A DNA stretch of 6,820 nucleotides from an uncultured Prosthecobacter sp. (GTDB lineage: Bacteria > Verrucomicrobiota > Verrucomicrobiia > Verrucomicrobiales > Verrucomicrobiaceae). Of this stretch, positions 6,242 through 6,820 are shown piece after piece; position 1 is the first letter of the stretch; every line of letters begins with the position of its first letter. Where the stretch lies: NCBI GenBank assembly GCA_937941745.1, contig CALDGV010000690.1, forward strand, positions 1 through 6,820, read 5' to 3'. A program made the translations under genes and the position numbers. Below the pieces are notes generated by a model that had not been told where the DNA came from, made no database searches, and worked only from the letters and a program-made list of their open reading frames with translations.

Positions 6242-6820
6242 TGAAAAGGCAGCTTCAGGCCCTGATCGTTCTGCTCCTTCTCGGCGCCGCCAGACTCCCC
6301 TTGGAGGAGGCGGCCACGCAGCAGTTGCGCCAGGACCGACTTCTCAGCGCACCCCTGGACTTGGGCCTGCGGGAAAACCTCAGCCAGATGAGCTTTGCCG
6401 CATCGCTGGGAGGCCTGCGCTCCCTGGTAGCCACGATCACCTACCTGAAGGCCTATCATGAATGGGAGAATGTGAACTGGGGCCGGGTGGACAGCCTTTT
6501 TCAGATTACCACGAGCCTGCAGCCGCGCTTCCCGAACTACTGGGATGAGGCCGCCTGGCACATGGCCTACAATGCAGCCTCCTTTTACCTCTACGACAGC
6601 GGGGTGGAATCCATGGTTCGCGGCAAGCTGTATGACGAACATGTGCGCCGTGGCATCAGCATTCTGCGGGAAGGGCTGCGCTACCTGCCAGATGATGCCC
6701 GGCTGTGGAACGCTCTGGCGGAAATTTACGAACGGCGTTCCCATGAGCCCGAAAAGGCAGCGGAGGCCTATCTCCAGGTGCACCGCCTCAGCGGCAACAA
6801 CCGTTACGCCCGCTTTGCCG
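6241..6820 (+). CDS. TPR-like exported protein coupled to the ABC transporter (runs off right edge)
   Basis: The visible 193 residues begin MKRQLQALIVLLLLGAARL, a signal peptide or N-terminal membrane anchor, so the rest should lie in the periplasm. Residues 52-118 are rich in aromatics (FAASLGGLRSL, YLKAYHEWENVNW, FPNYWDEAAWHMAYNAA), resembling TPR proteins found beside ABC transporters in several phyla. Residues about 136-185 (ISILREGLRYLPDDARLWNALA, then EKAAEAYLQVHRL) look like one to two TPR units, helical hairpins that bind other proteins. The start ATG shares its A with the permease stop TGA (TGATG at 6239-6243), a mark of translational coupling and thus of matched amounts. Its role is inferred: a periplasmic scaffold or accessory factor for the transporter. 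The C-terminal part is outside the window. Confidence 0.85.
   Translation, partial: MKRQLQALIVLLLLGAARLPLEEAATQQLRQDRLLSAPLDLGLRENLSQMSFAASLGGLRSLVATITYLKAYHEWENVNWGRVDSLFQITTSLQPRFPNYWDEAAWHMAYNAASFYLYDSGVESMVRGKLYDEHVRRGISILREGLRYLPDDARLWNALAEIYERRSHEPEKAAEAYLQVHRLSGNNRYARFA

Noticed and set aside
6211..6783. 190-aa minus-strand open frame opposite the TPR gene
   Set aside because: The plus-strand gene has a signal anchor, a coupled start and a Shine-Dalgarno site; the minus frame has none of these.
1..6820. Mobile element, CRISPR array, defence or toxin-antitoxin system
   Set aside because: No transposase or integrase, no spaced repeats and no known defence domains are seen; gene density and composition are even.

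Overview
The window looks like chromosomal DNA of a Verrucomicrobiota member, possibly a Prosthecobacter/Verrucomicrobium-type organism, or less likely a planctomycete. The main argument is the secreted DUF1549/DUF1553 + DUF1501 gene pair with an N-terminal SHD1-like domain, a combination concentrated in the Planctomycetota and Verrucomicrobiota. The moderately high G+C, the near absence of Shine-Dalgarno sequences and the ABC + TPR gene set fit this. The assignment rests on recognition of families, not on a search.

Layout. Positions 1-482 (minus) hold the first 160 codons of rpsA, ribosomal protein S1, running off the left edge. Positions 483-714 are intergenic: a GC-rich leader with a GNRA-type hairpin in the sense of rpsA, and a strong intrinsic terminator (655-688) that ends the next minus-strand unit. 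Positions 715-4276 (minus) are a two-gene unit transcribed toward rpsA: first a Sec-exported 735-aa SHD1-DUF1549-DUF1553 protein (2069-4276), then a Tat-exported 434-aa DUF1501 protein (715-2019), with 49 nt between them. Positions 4277-4484 are a divergent, relatively A/T-rich promoter region. Positions 4485-6820 (plus) are a tightly packed three-gene unit: ABC ATPase, six-helix ABC-2 type permease (8-nt gap), and a membrane-anchored or secreted TPR-type protein (start overlapping the stop as TGATG) that runs off the right edge.

How the genes work together. The ATPase and permease should form one transporter at the inner membrane, and the translationally coupled TPR protein is probably its periplasmic partner; the substrate is unknown. 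The DUF1549 and DUF1501 proteins are almost always neighbours in their phyla and probably act together outside the cytoplasm, but their biochemical role is not established. rpsA is a housekeeping gene separated from them by the terminator. I see no mobile element, CRISPR array, tRNA, rRNA or clear defence system. The least understood parts are the DUF1549/DUF1501 pair and the ABC-TPR unit.
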